DNA of 64,000 nucleotides from contig NZ_CP029556.1 in assembly GCF_003293695.1 (NCBI RefSeq), positions 754,001-818,000 on the forward strand, written 5' to 3'. Origin of the DNA: Lysobacter oculi (lineage in GTDB: Bacteria; Pseudomonadota; Gammaproteobacteria; Xanthomonadales; Xanthomonadaceae). This document shows, piece after piece, positions 40,960-54,400 of the stretch (position 1 is the first letter of the stretch; every line of letters starts with the position of its first letter). The notes beneath the pieces were generated by a model, which was not told the DNA's origin, made no database searches, and worked only from the letters and a program-made list of their open reading frames with translations. Made by a program: the position numbers and the translations under genes.

Positions 40960-41910
40960 ATGAATCCGAATTCCCCCCGTTGGTTGAACCTTTCCATGCT
41001 GTGCCTGCTCGGTACGGCGATCGCGGTGCCGCTGGTGCTGTCCCTGCCGCAGCCGGCACAGGCGCAGGCCGCCAAGCCGCTGGCGAATGAGCGCGAAAAG
41101 ACCAGCTACATGATCGGCATGGATGTCGGCCGCTCGCTGCAGCCGGTGGCCGCCGAAGTGGACGTGGCAAGCTTCGAGAAATCCGTGCGCAACGGCCTCT
41201 CAGGCGGCGAACCGCTGATGGGCGACGAGCAGGCCAAGACCACCGCCGTGGCGCTGGTGGCCCGCATGCAGGCACGCAAGGCCGGCACCGCCGCCGACAA
41301 ACTGCCGCCGATCGCGCGTGATCAGGTCGGCCTGCTGGTCGGTGCGGATGTCGGGCGCAACCTGCAGCCGATCCACGACGAGATCGACATGCCCAGCTTC
41401 ATGCGTGGCGTGCGCGTGGTGCTGGAGCAGGGCAAGCCGCTGATTGCCGATGACGAAGCGCAGGCGCTGAAAGCCGCCTTCGTGCAGCGCCGCCAGGAAC
41501 GCCAGGCGCAGGCCGCCGAAGCCGCCGCCGCCGAAGGCGCCAAATTCATGGCCGCCAACAAGACCAAAAAAGGCGTCATCACCACCCGTTCCGGCCTGCA
41601 ATACCAGGTGTTGCGCGCCGGTGCCGGCGACCGCCCGATGCCCGGCGGCACCGTCCGCGTGAACTACGAAGGCCGCCTGCCGGACGGCAAGGTCTTCGAC
41701 AGCTCCTACCAGCGCGGCGAGCCCGCCGAATTCGCGCTGACCTCGGTCATCCCCGGCTGGCGCGAAGGCGTGGCCCTGATGCCGGTCGGCGCCAAGTACC
41801 GCTTCTGGATCCCGGGCGAGCTGGCCTACGGCAAGCGCGGTTCGCCGCCGATGATCGGCCCGAACCAACCACTGGTGTTCGATGTCGAACTCATGGACAT
41901 CCTGAAGTAG
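40960..41910 (+). CDS. Exported FKBP-type peptidyl-prolyl isomerase with duplicated N-terminal domain
   Basis: A 316-residue protein with a signal peptide (about residues 1-38, ending AQAQA). Two FKBP_N-like helical domains follow in tandem, residues about 45-110 (SYMIGMDVGRSLQPV) and 118-184 (GLLVGADVGRNLQPI). The FKBP isomerase domain is at about 205-316 (VRVNYEGRLPDGKVFDSSY, FALTSVIPGWREGVALMPVGAKY). Typical Mip/FkpA proteins have one N-terminal domain. It likely folds periplasmic or outer-membrane proteins. The start ATG follows the rejected GTG at 40921. A paralogous lipoprotein gene is next. Confidence 0.9.
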   Translation: MNPNSPRWLNLSMLCLLGTAIAVPLVLSLPQPAQAQAAKPLANEREKTSYMIGMDVGRSLQPVAAEVDVASFEKSVRNGLSGGEPLMGDEQAKTTAVALVARMQARKAGTAADKLPPIARDQVGLLVGADVGRNLQPIHDEIDMPSFMRGVRVVLEQGKPLIADDEAQALKAAFVQRRQERQAQAAEAAAAEGAKFMAANKTKKGVITTRSGLQYQVLRAGAGDRPMPGGTVRVNYEGRLPDGKVFDSSYQRGEPAEFALTSVIPGWREGVALMPVGAKYRFWIPGELAYGKRGSPPMIGPNQPLVFDVELMDILK

Positions 41911-42005
41911 TCTCACCGGTCACGTTGTCCCGCCTGCCGCCGCGCAGGCGCGTTTTCCTCCCGGCGCAGCCGGATCCGCAAGCCTTCCTCCGACGGAGTT
42001 CCCGA

Positions 42006-42782
42006 ATGAAATCGCGTTCCACCCTCGCCATCACCGCGCTGGCCGCGGCCATCGCCCTGGCCGGCTGCAACAAGCCCGCCGACAAGCCCGCCAAGGCCGA
42101 TGGCGCCAAGTCGGAGGAAGCCGCCTCCACCACCAAGATCGCCGGCCTGCCGAACGAGAAGGACCAGATCAGCTACATGGTCGGCATGGATGTCGCCAAC
42201 CTGCTCAAGCCGGCCAAGGACGAAGTCGACCTCGACACCGTCATCAAGGCGCTCAAGGATTCGATGGAAGGCAAGAAGGTGCTGCTGACCGAGGAACAGG
42301 CCAACACGATCCGCGAGACCTTCGCGCAGAAGATGCAGGCCAAGAAGATCGCCGAGTCGATGGCCGAGGCCAAGAAGAACCTGGACGAAGGCAAGAAGTT
42401 CCTGGCCGAGAACGCCAAGAAGCCGGGCGTGCAGACCACCGCTTCCGGCCTGCAGTACCAGGTGATCACCGAAGGCAAGGGCGCCAAGCCCGGCGCCGGC
42501 GATGCGGTCAAGGTCAAGTACAAGGGCACCCTGCTGGACGGCAAGGAGTTCGACAGCACCGAGGCCCACGGCGGCGAACCGGCCGTGCTGCCGCTGGACC
42601 GCGTCATCCCCGGCTGGTCGGAAGGCATCCGCCTGATGCCGGTCGGCAGCAAGTACAAGCTGTGGATCCCGGGCAACCTGGGCTATGGCGAGCAGGTGCC
42701 GCCGGGCGCGCCGTTCCCGGCCAACGCCACGCTGGTGTTCGAAGTCGAGCTGCTCGACATCGTCAAGCCGCCGAAGGGCTGA
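42006..42782 (+). CDS. FKBP-type peptidyl-prolyl isomerase lipoprotein (Mip/FkpA-like)
   Basis: A 258-residue lipoprotein (lipobox LAGC, Cys22). A Lys/Ala-rich linker is followed by one FKBP_N helical domain (SYMVGMDVANLLKPAKDEVD) and a C-terminal FKBP domain (VKVKYKGTLLDGKEFDST, VIPGWSEGIRLMPVGSKYKLWIP). It probably acts in the periplasm as a dimeric chaperone-isomerase similar to Mip. The start MKSRSTLAITALAA directly precedes the signal sequence. It is a tandem paralogue of the upstream gene, 95 bp away. Confidence 0.9.
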   Translation: MKSRSTLAITALAAAIALAGCNKPADKPAKADGAKSEEAASTTKIAGLPNEKDQISYMVGMDVANLLKPAKDEVDLDTVIKALKDSMEGKKVLLTEEQANTIRETFAQKMQAKKIAESMAEAKKNLDEGKKFLAENAKKPGVQTTASGLQYQVITEGKGAKPGAGDAVKVKYKGTLLDGKEFDSTEAHGGEPAVLPLDRVIPGWSEGIRLMPVGSKYKLWIPGNLGYGEQVPPGAPFPANATLVFEVELLDIVKPPKG

Positions 42783-42795
42783 TGAAGAAGATGGC

Positions 42796-42820
42796 GATGA
42801 CGTTTCAATGAAATGTCATC
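42796..42820. promoter_or_regulatory. 25-bp quasi-palindrome between FKBP and ugd
   Basis: GATGACGTTTCA and TGAAATGTCATC, separated by one base, form 12-bp arms with a single mismatch. It lies 62 bp before the ugd ATG, a good place for an operator. TTTCA and TGTCA recur at an 11-bp period inside it, reminiscent of a Pho box. The regulator is unknown. Confidence 0.45.
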
Positions 42821-42881
42821 GTCCTGAAGCACACTGCGACTGGCGCCCGGTGCGGCAGTCGTCGTTTTCAGGGAGAGCGCG

Positions 42882-44234
42882 ATGCGCGTGACGATTTTCG
42901 GGACCGGCTATGTGGGCCTGGTCACCGGCACCTGCCTGGCCGAAGTGGGCCACCAGGTGACCTGCGTGGATGTGGATGCGGCCAAGATCGGGGGCCTCGA
43001 AGCGGGCATCGTGCCGATCTACGAGCCCGGCCTGACCCCGATGGTCAAGGCCAACCATACCGCCGGCCGCCTGCGTTTTACCACCGATGCGGCATCGGCC
43101 ATCGCCTCGGGCGAGATCATCTTCATCGCCGTCGGCACGCCGCCCGACGAAGACGGCAGCGCCGACCTGCAATACGTGCTGGCCGTGGCGCGCGGCATCG
43201 GCCGCCACCTCGAACGCCCCACGCTCGTTGTCAACAAATCCACCGTGCCGGTCGGTACCGCCGACAAGGTCCGCGCCGTCATCGCCGATCAATTGGCCGG
43301 ACGTGGCGCGGCCATCGATGTCGAAGTGGTCTCCAACCCCGAATTCCTGAAGGAGGGCGATGCGGTCAACGACTGCATGCGTCCCGACCGCATCGTCGTG
43401 GGCGCGGCCAGCGATGCCGCCTTCGCGACCATGCGCCGCCTGTACGCGCCGTTCAACCGCAACCACGACCGAATGGTGACGATGGATGTGCGCTCGGCGG
43501 AACTCACCAAGTACGCGGCCAACGCGATGCTGGCCACCAAGATCTCCTTCATGAACGAGATCGCCAACATCGCCGAGAAGGTCGGCGCCGACATCGAGCA
43601 TGTGCGCAAGGGCATCGGTTCCGACCCGCGCATCGGCTGGCATTTCATCTATCCGGGTGCCGGTTATGGCGGTTCGTGTTTCCCGAAGGATGTGCAGGCG
43701 TTGGCGCGCACGGCGGCCCAGCACGGCCACGGTGCCCGCATCCTCGATGCCGTCGAAGCGGTGAACGAGGCGCAGAAGGGCCATCTGTTCGAACTCATGG
43801 CGCGCCATTACGGCGGCGTCGATGCGCTGGCTGGCAAGACCGTCGCGGTCTGGGGCCTCGCCTTCAAGCCCAATACCGATGACATGCGTGAGGCGTCCAG
43901 TCGCCGCCTGCTGGCGCAGCTGTGGGAGGCCGGTGCGCGCGTGCGTGCGTTCGATCCCGAGGCGCAGGCCGAAGCCCGCCGCATCTTCGGCGAGCGCGAC
44001 GATCATCTGGTGCTGTGCGATTCAGCCGAAGACGCGCTGGCCGGTGCCGATGCGTTGGCCGTGGTCACCGAGTGGAAGCAGTTCCGCAGCCCGGACTTCG
44101 GTCTGCTGGGACGCGAACTGGCCGATGCGGTGATCTTTGATGGCCGCAACCTCTACGAACCGGCCGAGGTCGAGTCGCAGGGGCTGGCCTACTGGGGCAT
44201 CGGGCGCGGCCGATCTGTCAAAATCCCCGCATGA
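42882..44234 (+). CDS. ugd: UDP-glucose 6-dehydrogenase
   Basis: A 450-residue NAD-dependent enzyme that oxidises UDP-glucose to UDP-glucuronate, a precursor for exopolysaccharide and lipid modification. The N-terminal Rossmann motif [17 protein letters not shown] is present. The catalytic cysteine Cys266 lies in [18 protein letters not shown] and the C-terminal [16 protein letters not shown] complete the family signature. GGGAGA lies at a normal distance before the ATG. No other polysaccharide gene is adjacent. Its stop overlaps the slyX start (ATGA). Confidence 0.96.
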   Translation: MRVTIFGTGYVGLVTGTCLAEVGHQVTCVDVDAAKIGGLEAGIVPIYEPGLTPMVKANHTAGRLRFTTDAASAIASGEIIFIAVGTPPDEDGSADLQYVLAVARGIGRHLERPTLVVNKSTVPVGTADKVRAVIADQLAGRGAAIDVEVVSNPEFLKEGDAVNDCMRPDRIVVGAASDAAFATMRRLYAPFNRNHDRMVTMDVRSAELTKYAANAMLATKISFMNEIANIAEKVGADIEHVRKGIGSDPRIGWHFIYPGAGYGGSCFPKDVQALARTAAQHGHGARILDAVEAVNEAQKGHLFELMARHYGGVDALAGKTVAVWGLAFKPNTDDMREASSRRLLAQLWEAGARVRAFDPEAQAEARRIFGERDDHLVLCDSAEDALAGADALAVVTEWKQFRSPDFGLLGRELADAVIFDGRNLYEPAEVESQGLAYWGIGRGRSVKIPA

Positions 44235-44443
44235 ACGAGCAAGCGCGCATCGAGGAACTGGAGACCCGCGTGGCCTTCCAGGAACACGCCCTCAACGAAC
44301 TGAGCGATGCGCTGGCCGATGCCCGCGCCGAGATCGCCCGCCACGCCGCCATGCTGCACCGGGTGGTGGATGAGCTGAAGAACGCGCGTGGCGCCGGTGT
44401 CAGCATCGATGCCGCCGACGAGCCGCCGCCCCCGCATTACTGA
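44231..44443 (+). CDS. slyX: SlyX family protein
   Basis: A 70-residue protein that is almost entirely a heptad coiled coil (residues 4-52; [22 protein letters not shown]) ending with the family tail PPPPHY. The function of SlyX is unknown. It is translationally coupled to ugd by a 4-base overlap and followed by the DUF2058 gene 12 bp later. Confidence 0.9.
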   Translation: MNEQARIEELETRVAFQEHALNELSDALADARAEIARHAAMLHRVVDELKNARGAGVSIDAADEPPPPHY

Positions 44444-44455
44444 TCCCGTACCGAC

Positions 44456-45085
44456 ATGTCCGACACCCTGCGCGACCAACTCCTTGGCCTCGGTTTCAAG
44501 CCTGCGCCCAAGCCCGAACGCAAACCGGCGCACAAGCCCCCGCAGAAAACCGCAGAGGGCCCGCGTCGCGATGGCAGGCCCGGCAAGGGCAAGCCGGGGC
44601 AGGGGCGCGGCCCGTCGCCGTCATCGCAGCGCCACAAGCCGCAGGCCGGCAAGGGCGGCAGCGAAATGGATCTCGCCAAGGCCTACGCCATCCGCGCCCA
44701 GCGTGAGAAGGAAGAACGCATCGAGGCCGAGCGCGAGAAGCAGGAAGCTGCACGCCTGCGCCGCGAAGCCCGCGCCAAGCTGGTGGAGTTTTTGGACGGC
44801 AAGGCGCTGAACGCCGAAGACGCCGACATCGCCCGCCATTTCGAATACGGCGGCAAGATCAAGCGCATCTACGTCACCGCGCCGCAATTGACGGCGCTCA
44901 ACGCCGGCGAACTCGGCGTCATCCAGCAGAACGGCCGCTACCTGCTGGTGGATGCGGCGACGCTCGCGGGCGCCGAGGCGATCTTTGCCGAAGCCGTCGC
45001 GCTCAGGGCCGACCCGAACGCGCCGGTGGAAGCCGATCCCTACGCCGACCCGCAGTTCCAGGTGCCGGACGACCTGGTCTGGTGA
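44456..45085 (+). CDS. DUF2058 (YaiL-like) nucleic-acid-associated protein
   Basis: A 209-residue protein. The N-terminus MSDTLRDQLLGLGF is the family hallmark. It is followed by a very basic Lys/Pro/Gly/Arg linker (residues 16-65), an Arg/Glu helix (AIRAQREKEERIEAEREKQEAARLRR) and a conserved C-terminal domain (HFEYGGKIKRIYVT, GELGVIQQNGRYLLV). DUF2058 proteins are annotated as RNA- or polynucleotide-associated, but their function is not established. It converges on metH across a 16-bp gap. Confidence 0.88.
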   Translation: MSDTLRDQLLGLGFKPAPKPERKPAHKPPQKTAEGPRRDGRPGKGKPGQGRGPSPSSQRHKPQAGKGGSEMDLAKAYAIRAQREKEERIEAEREKQEAARLRREARAKLVEFLDGKALNAEDADIARHFEYGGKIKRIYVTAPQLTALNAGELGVIQQNGRYLLVDAATLAGAEAIFAEAVALRADPNAPVEADPYADPQFQVPDDLVW

Positions 45086-45101
45086 GTGCGGCGGGACCCG
45101 G

Positions 45102-47789
<2,688 letters not shown>

Positions 47790-47870
47790 TTCTTAAAGCC
47801 TTTTTCCAGGCGGCTCGTGGCACACGAGAAGAATTCGCAGCCTTCCGGGGCGGCGTCCGGGGCCGTGACC

Positions 47871-47894
47871 CTACGCGGCATGGATGCCGCGTAG
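47871..47894. repeat. Perfect hairpin with GTAG end, REP-like, in the metH split
   Basis: CTACGCGGCA and TGCCGCGTAG form a perfect 10-bp stem around a TGGA loop, within the 175-bp gap between the two metH genes. Its GTAG terminus and stem-loop form resemble dispersed GTAG-type REP elements described in Stenotrophomonas. A single copy in the window cannot prove this. Confidence 0.45.
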
Positions 47895-47964
47895 GAGCCT
47901 ACATGGACGTATTCACGGCGTGTCGCGGATACGGATACCCCCACGAAAGCCAACGGTGAAATCA

Positions 47965-49068
47965 TCACGCCGCCTGCTCCAGCTTCGGGCGCTGTCGCGG
48001 CGTGACGCCTTCCACCGCCTGCGCAATCGCGGCGATGTGCGCGGGCGTGGTGCCGCAGCATCCGCCCAACACGTTCACCAGACCCGAGGTGGCGAATTCG
48101 CCGACGACTTCCGCCATGTCTTCCGGCGTTTCGTCGTAGCCACCGAACGCATTCGGCAGGCCGGCGTTGGGGTGCGCGGTGACGTAGGCATCGGCGATCA
48201 GCGAGATCGCCTCCACGTGTGGGCGCAGGTCCTTGGCGCCGAGCGCGCAGTTGAGCCCGATCGCCATCGGCTGCACATGGCGCAGCGAATACCAGAACGC
48301 TTCCGCCGTCTGGCCTGAAAGCGTGCGGCCGGAGGCGTCGGTGATGGTCCCGGAGATCATCACCGGCAGGCGTGCGCCGAGTGCGTCGAACGCTTCCTCG
48401 ATGGCGAATACGGCTGCCTTCGCATTGAGCGTGTCGAACACCGTTTCGACCATGAGGATGTCGGCGCCGCCTTCGATCAGGCCTTCGGCGGCCTCGCGGT
48501 AGGCGTTGCGCAGTTCGTCGAAACTGGTGGCGCGGTAGCCGGGCTGGTTCACGTCGGGTGACAGTGAGGCGGTCTTGCTGGTCGGTCCCAGCACGCCCAC
48601 AACGAAGCGCGGCTTGTCCGGTGTCCTGGCTTCCGCGGCATCGCAGGCGGCGCGCGCGAGCCGGGCACCTTCGCGATTCAATTCGCGCACCAGATGGGTG
48701 AGGCGATAGTCGGCCAGTGATACCGAGGTCGAGTTGAAGGTGTTGGTCTCGATGAGATCCGCGCCGGCATCCAGGTATTCCGTGTGGATGCCGCTGATGA
48801 TGTCGGGACGGGTGAGCGTGAGCAGGTCGTTGTTGCCGCGCTGGTCGTGGCCCTCGCAGCCGCATGCCGGGCCGTGCGCGTGCAGGGCCTCCGGCGCGAA
48901 CAGGCTGTCGTAGCCCTGCGCGAACCGTTCGCCGCGATAGTCGGTTTCGGCCAGTTCGTGGCGCTGGATCATCGTGCCCATCGCGCCATCCAGCACGAGG
49001 ATGCGTCGTTCGAGCGCTTCGATCAGCGCGGCGGCCCGTGCGGGGTTGTGCCAGGAAAGTTGGTTCAT
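47965..49068 (-). CDS. metH: Homocysteine S-methyltransferase, N-terminal module of split MetH
   Basis: A 367-residue zinc-dependent homocysteine methyltransferase corresponding to the first domain of MetH. The barrel begins [15 protein letters not shown]. Zinc ligands are the cysteine of GLNCALG and the pair in [11 protein letters not shown]. It ends where a fused MetH would continue, with [12 protein letters not shown]. It must work in trans with the C-terminal module downstream. It starts 1 bp after the regulator gene upstream, so it is probably co-transcribed and coupled with it. Confidence 0.94.
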   Translation of the reverse strand: MNQLSWHNPARAAALIEALERRILVLDGAMGTMIQRHELAETDYRGERFAQGYDSLFAPEALHAHGPACGCEGHDQRGNNDLLTLTRPDIISGIHTEYLDAGADLIETNTFNSTSVSLADYRLTHLVRELNREGARLARAACDAAEARTPDKPRFVVGVLGPTSKTASLSPDVNQPGYRATSFDELRNAYREAAEGLIEGGADILMVETVFDTLNAKAAVFAIEEAFDALGARLPVMISGTITDASGRTLSGQTAEAFWYSLRHVQPMAIGLNCALGAKDLRPHVEAISLIADAYVTAHPNAGLPNAFGGYDETPEDMAEVVGEFATSGLVNVLGGCCGTTPAHIAAIAQAVEGVTPRQRPKLEQAA

Positions 49069-49069
49069 C

Positions 49070-49996
49070 TCACTTGGTTCCGATCAGCGAAATCACTTCG
49101 AAATGCGGCGGGCGGCGCTCGCGGGTCACGGTGCCGGCGTCCTGCAGTTTCATGCCGGCCTTCTCGATGAACTTCTGCAATTCCTTGTGCGCGAAGCCGA
49201 GATTGACGTGGCCGAAGGGTTCCACCGCGCCGGCATGCGCGTGCTTGCCCAAGCTCGACAGCAGCAGACGGCCACCGGGGCGCAGCACGCGGGCGGCTTC
49301 GGCGACTGCCTGCGCCGGCTTCGCCGAGTAGGTGAGCGCATGCATCATCACCACGAGATCGAAGCTGCCATCGGCGAAGGGCAGGTCATGCATGTCGCCT
49401 TCGTGGACTTCGACATTGGGATGCGGGCGCAGACGCTCGCTGGCGGCGTTGACCACGCGGCGGCTGGCATCCAGACAGACATAGCGGCCGGAATGCGGCG
49501 CCAGCAGTTCCGCCAGCACGCCGTCGCCGGATGCGATGTCGAGCACGTCGCCCGGATCGAGCAGCGGTACGGCGGTGCGGGCCAGCGCTTCCCAGGTGCG
49601 GCCCGGCGAATAGTGGCGCTCCATGTCGCCGGCCACGCTGTCGGCCCAGTTCTGGTCGCTGGCGCGGGCGGCGAGTACCGAAGGCAGGCGTGCGGCGTCC
49701 TGCTCCAGCAGCGGGTCGTGGCTGCCGTCGCGCAGGGCGTGCCAGAGCGTGAGCTGCGCCGCGTCGAGCTGGTCCTCGTCGAAGCGGTAATAGGCCGAGA
49801 CACCCGAGCGCCGGTCGCGGGCCAGGCCGGCTTCCTTCAACTTGGCCAGGTGGGTGGACACGCGTGGCTGGGCGAGGCCGGTCACCGAAGCCAGCTCGGC
49901 CACGGTCAGTTCCTCGCGGGCAAGAAGCGCGAGCAGGCGCACGCGGGTCGCATCGGCGAATACCTTGAGTCGGGTCGACCAGGCTTCGAGATCCAT
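49070..49996 (-). CDS. ArsR-family regulator fused to SAM-methyltransferase-like domain (SahR-like)
   Basis: A 308-residue protein. Residues about 1-85 form an ArsR winged helix ([43 protein letters not shown]). Residues about 130-308 form a class I methyltransferase fold ([16 protein letters not shown], then [24 protein letters not shown]). SahR regulators of this architecture sense S-adenosylhomocysteine and repress methionine-cycle genes in Proteobacteria. Its position 1 bp before metH supports that role. No metal-binding cysteines of ArsR type are seen. ATG 49996 is used. A TTG eight codons upstream lies inside the candidate operator. Confidence 0.88.
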   Translation of the reverse strand: MDLEAWSTRLKVFADATRVRLLALLAREELTVAELASVTGLAQPRVSTHLAKLKEAGLARDRRSGVSAYYRFDEDQLDAAQLTLWHALRDGSHDPLLEQDAARLPSVLAARASDQNWADSVAGDMERHYSPGRTWEALARTAVPLLDPGDVLDIASGDGVLAELLAPHSGRYVCLDASRRVVNAASERLRPHPNVEVHEGDMHDLPFADGSFDLVVMMHALTYSAKPAQAVAEAARVLRPGGRLLLSSLGKHAHAGAVEPFGHVNLGFAHKELQKFIEKAGMKLQDAGTVTRERRPPHFEVISLIGTK

Positions 49997-49998
49997 AT

Positions 49999-50026
49999 TT
50001 ATCTCTTTATCCGGATTCAAAGATAA
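49999..50026. promoter_or_regulatory. 28-bp symmetric site at the start of the SahR-like gene
   Basis: TTATCT and AGATAA form the outer arms, separated by four bases on each side from a palindromic ATCCGGAT core, so the whole is symmetric about its centre. It directly precedes the regulator ATG. It is a good candidate operator for autoregulation of the regulator-metH operon. Confidence 0.55.
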
Positions 50027-50119
50027 TTGTCGGGCGCGCGGCCCATACGGTCAAGCAGCGTGGGCCTTGGCGATGCGGCGTACTACAATCGCGTTTTCCG
50101 GTCAGGACGAGGACGCGCC

Positions 50120-51268
<1,149 letters not shown>

Positions 51269-51441
51269 TGGTGGAAGCCACGGCCCAACATGCCCATGCG
51301 TCCGGCTGCCTGCGTGCACCGGGCGCCGAAGACGATCCCGACATTCCCCTTCCGCCCGCCCGGGCGGACCGGTCGCGTACCCGGCGCTGAGCCTTCTCGC
51401 CCTGACCGGCCAACTTTTTCCGCCTGCACAGGTTGAATCGC

Positions 51442-54400
51442 ATGACTTCGAAGAATGCCTCCCCGCGCGCAGCCTCGGCTACGCGTGCCCCTGCGCCTTT
51501 GCTCAAGCCCATCCTCGACGCCGCCGGCAAGGGCGACGAAGTGCGCGATCTCGCGGTCGCGCTGTATGACCGCCTTTCGCCGCAGGACATGGCCGCGCAT
51601 CCCGCCGCCGCATGGGCCGCGCTGGCCCGCGACGCGCTGGAATTCATGCGCGTGCGCAAGCCCGGCAAGGCGCTGATCCGCGTCTTCAACCCCGGCCTCA
51701 AGAAGCATGGCTGGGAACTGCCGCGCAGCGTGGTGCAGATCGTCAACGACGACATGCCGTTCCTGGTTGATTCGGTCAGCAACGTGCTGAGCGAGCAGGG
51801 CATCGGCGTGCACGCGCTGATCCATCCGGTGGTTCCGGTGCAGCGCGACAAGGCCGGCAAGCTGCAGGCGCTGGGCAAGGGGGATGCGGAATCGGTCATG
51901 CACATCGAGATCGACCGCCTCGACACCGCTGACGCCAAGGCGCTGGAAGCCACGCTGGCCCGCGTGCTGGGCGATGTGCGGGCGAGCGTCGAGGACTGGC
52001 CGCAGATGCGCGTGCGCATGGAGGAAGCCGCCGACCAGATGCTCGAAGCACCCGGCCCGGTGTCGGCTGCCGTGCTGGAAGAGTCACGCGAGTTCCTGCG
52101 CTGGGCCGCCGACAACCATTTCACCTTCCTCGGCTACCGCGAATACAAGGTCGAGAAGCAGGGCAAGGAGGACATGCTGGTGGCCGTCGACGGTTCCGGC
52201 CTGGGCCTGCTGCGCGACGAGGATGCCAGCAAGCCGCGTCCGCTGAAGTCGATGGACGCACACCAGCTGCAGAAGTCCGGCGTGCTGGATCCGCTGATCC
52301 TGTCGAAGACCAATGCGCGTGCCCGCGTGCACCGCCGCGGCTACATGGACTACATCGGCGTGGTCACGTTCGATGCCAAGGGGCGCCCGCTCTCGGAGAA
52401 GCGCTTCATCGGCCTGTTCACGTCGAGCGCCTACAACCGTCGCCCGTGGGAGATCCCGGTGGTGCGCACGCGCTTCGAGCGGGTGATGGAAGGTTCCGGC
52501 CTGCCGGCCAGCGGCCACAGCGCGAAGGCGCTCCGCCACATCCTCGAGACACTGCCGCGCGATGAACTGTTCCAGTCCAGCGACGCCGAATTGCTCGGCC
52601 TCGGCAGCGGCGTGCTCGGCCTGCAGGAGCGCGTGGACAGCAAGCTGTTCATCCGCCGCGACCGCTACGGCCGTTTTTACTCGGTGCTGGTGTTCGTGCC
52701 GCGCGAGCGTTTCAACACCGACATGCGCCTGCGCATCGAAAGCATGCTGAAGGAGGCGCTCTCGGCCGACCACATCGAGAGCCACGTGCTGATGGGCGAT
52801 TCACCGCTGGCGCAGCTGCACATGATCGTGCGTCCGCGCGGCGATGCCGCGGAGAACGAATTCGACATCGCGGCGCTGGAAAGCGCGCTGGCGGAGATCG
52901 TCCGCAACTGGCACGACAACCTCAACGACCTGCTGGTGGCGCGCCACGGTGAAGCCGAAGGCCTGGCGATGGCCAAGCGTTACGGCCGCGCGCTGAGTTC
53001 GGCGTACATCGAGCAGGCCAGCCCGGAAGCGGCCGCCGATGACGTGGCGCAACTGGCCGCGCTCGCCGATGCCGACAGCCTCGGCATCAGTCTGCGTACC
53101 GATCCGTCTGCGAGCCATTGCGAAGGCTGCATCGAGGTCAAGCTGTTCCGCCGCGGCGACAGCCTGCCGCTGTCCGAAGTGCTGCCGATGCTGGAGCACA
53201 TGGGCCTGCAGGTGGTCACCGAATATCCGTACAGCATCGTCGCCGATGGCGAGGAACTGTCGATCCAGGACCTGGAAGTGCGCGTCACCGAAGGCGCGGC
53301 ACTGACCGAGGAAAGCATCGCCTACTTCACCGAAGCCTTTGGCCGCGTCTGGCACGGCGATCTGGAGAACGACGGCTTCAACCGCCTGGTGCTGGGCGCC
53401 GGCCTGCGCTGGAAGCAGGTGCAGATGCTGCGTGCCTACTGCAAGTACCTGATGCAGATCGGCGTGCCGTTCTCGCAGTCGTATGTCGAGGCGACGTTCG
53501 CGCGCTATCCGTTGCTGGCACGTTTGATGGTCGAGTATTTCGAAGCACGCTTCGATCCGGCGACCGGCAAGGAGACCAAGGCGCAGATCGCCGCCGGCGC
53601 CGAGGCCTTCGCTGCGCAGATCGATGCGCTGGCCAAGGGCGATGCCGCCGCGGTGGCCGCCATCAAGCCGGTCATCGATGCACGCAGCGCATCGCGCGAG
53701 GCACAGGGCAAGGCGACGCACGGTGCGTTGCTGGCGCTGCTGGACCGCGTCAAGAGCCTGGACGAGGACCGCATCCTGCGCAGCTTCATCGGCGTCATCG
53801 ATGCCACGCTGCGCACCAACTACTACATCGACTACACCGACGGCCTGCGCAAGGATGGCGGCCCGGCCGACTACCTCGCGTTCAAGCTGGACTGCGCGGC
53901 GGTGCCGGACCTGCCGAAGCCGCGTCCGTATCGTGAAATCTGGGTCTGCGGCCCGCGCGTGGAAGGCATCCACCTGCGTTACGGGCCGGTGGCGCGTGGC
54001 GGCCTGCGCTGGTCGGATCGCCGCGAGGACTTCCGCACTGAAGTGCTGGGCCTGGTCAAGGCGCAGATGGTGAAGAACACGGTGATCGTGCCGGTCGGCA
54101 GCAAGGGCGGTTTCTACGCCAAGCAGCTGCCGGACCCGGCGCTGGACCGAGACGCATGGTTCAACGAAGGCGTCGCCTGCTACAAGCGCTTCATCAACGG
54201 CCTGCTCGACATCACCGACAACCTGTCGACTGAAGGCAAGGTGTTGCCGCCGACCGGTGTGGTGCGCCATGACGGCGACGATCCGTACCTGGTGGTCGCC
54301 GCCGACAAGGGCACAGCCACGTTCTCCGACATCGCCAACGGGATTGCGCAGGCGCATGGCTTCTGGCTGGACGATGCGTTCGCCTCGGGTGGCTCGGTCG

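Noticed and set aside
47790..47964. Frameshift in a fused metH
   Set aside because: The two modules are separated by a stop, 175 bp of non-coding sequence with a hairpin and a new start with its own ribosome binding site, so it is a genuine split rather than a sequencing frameshift.
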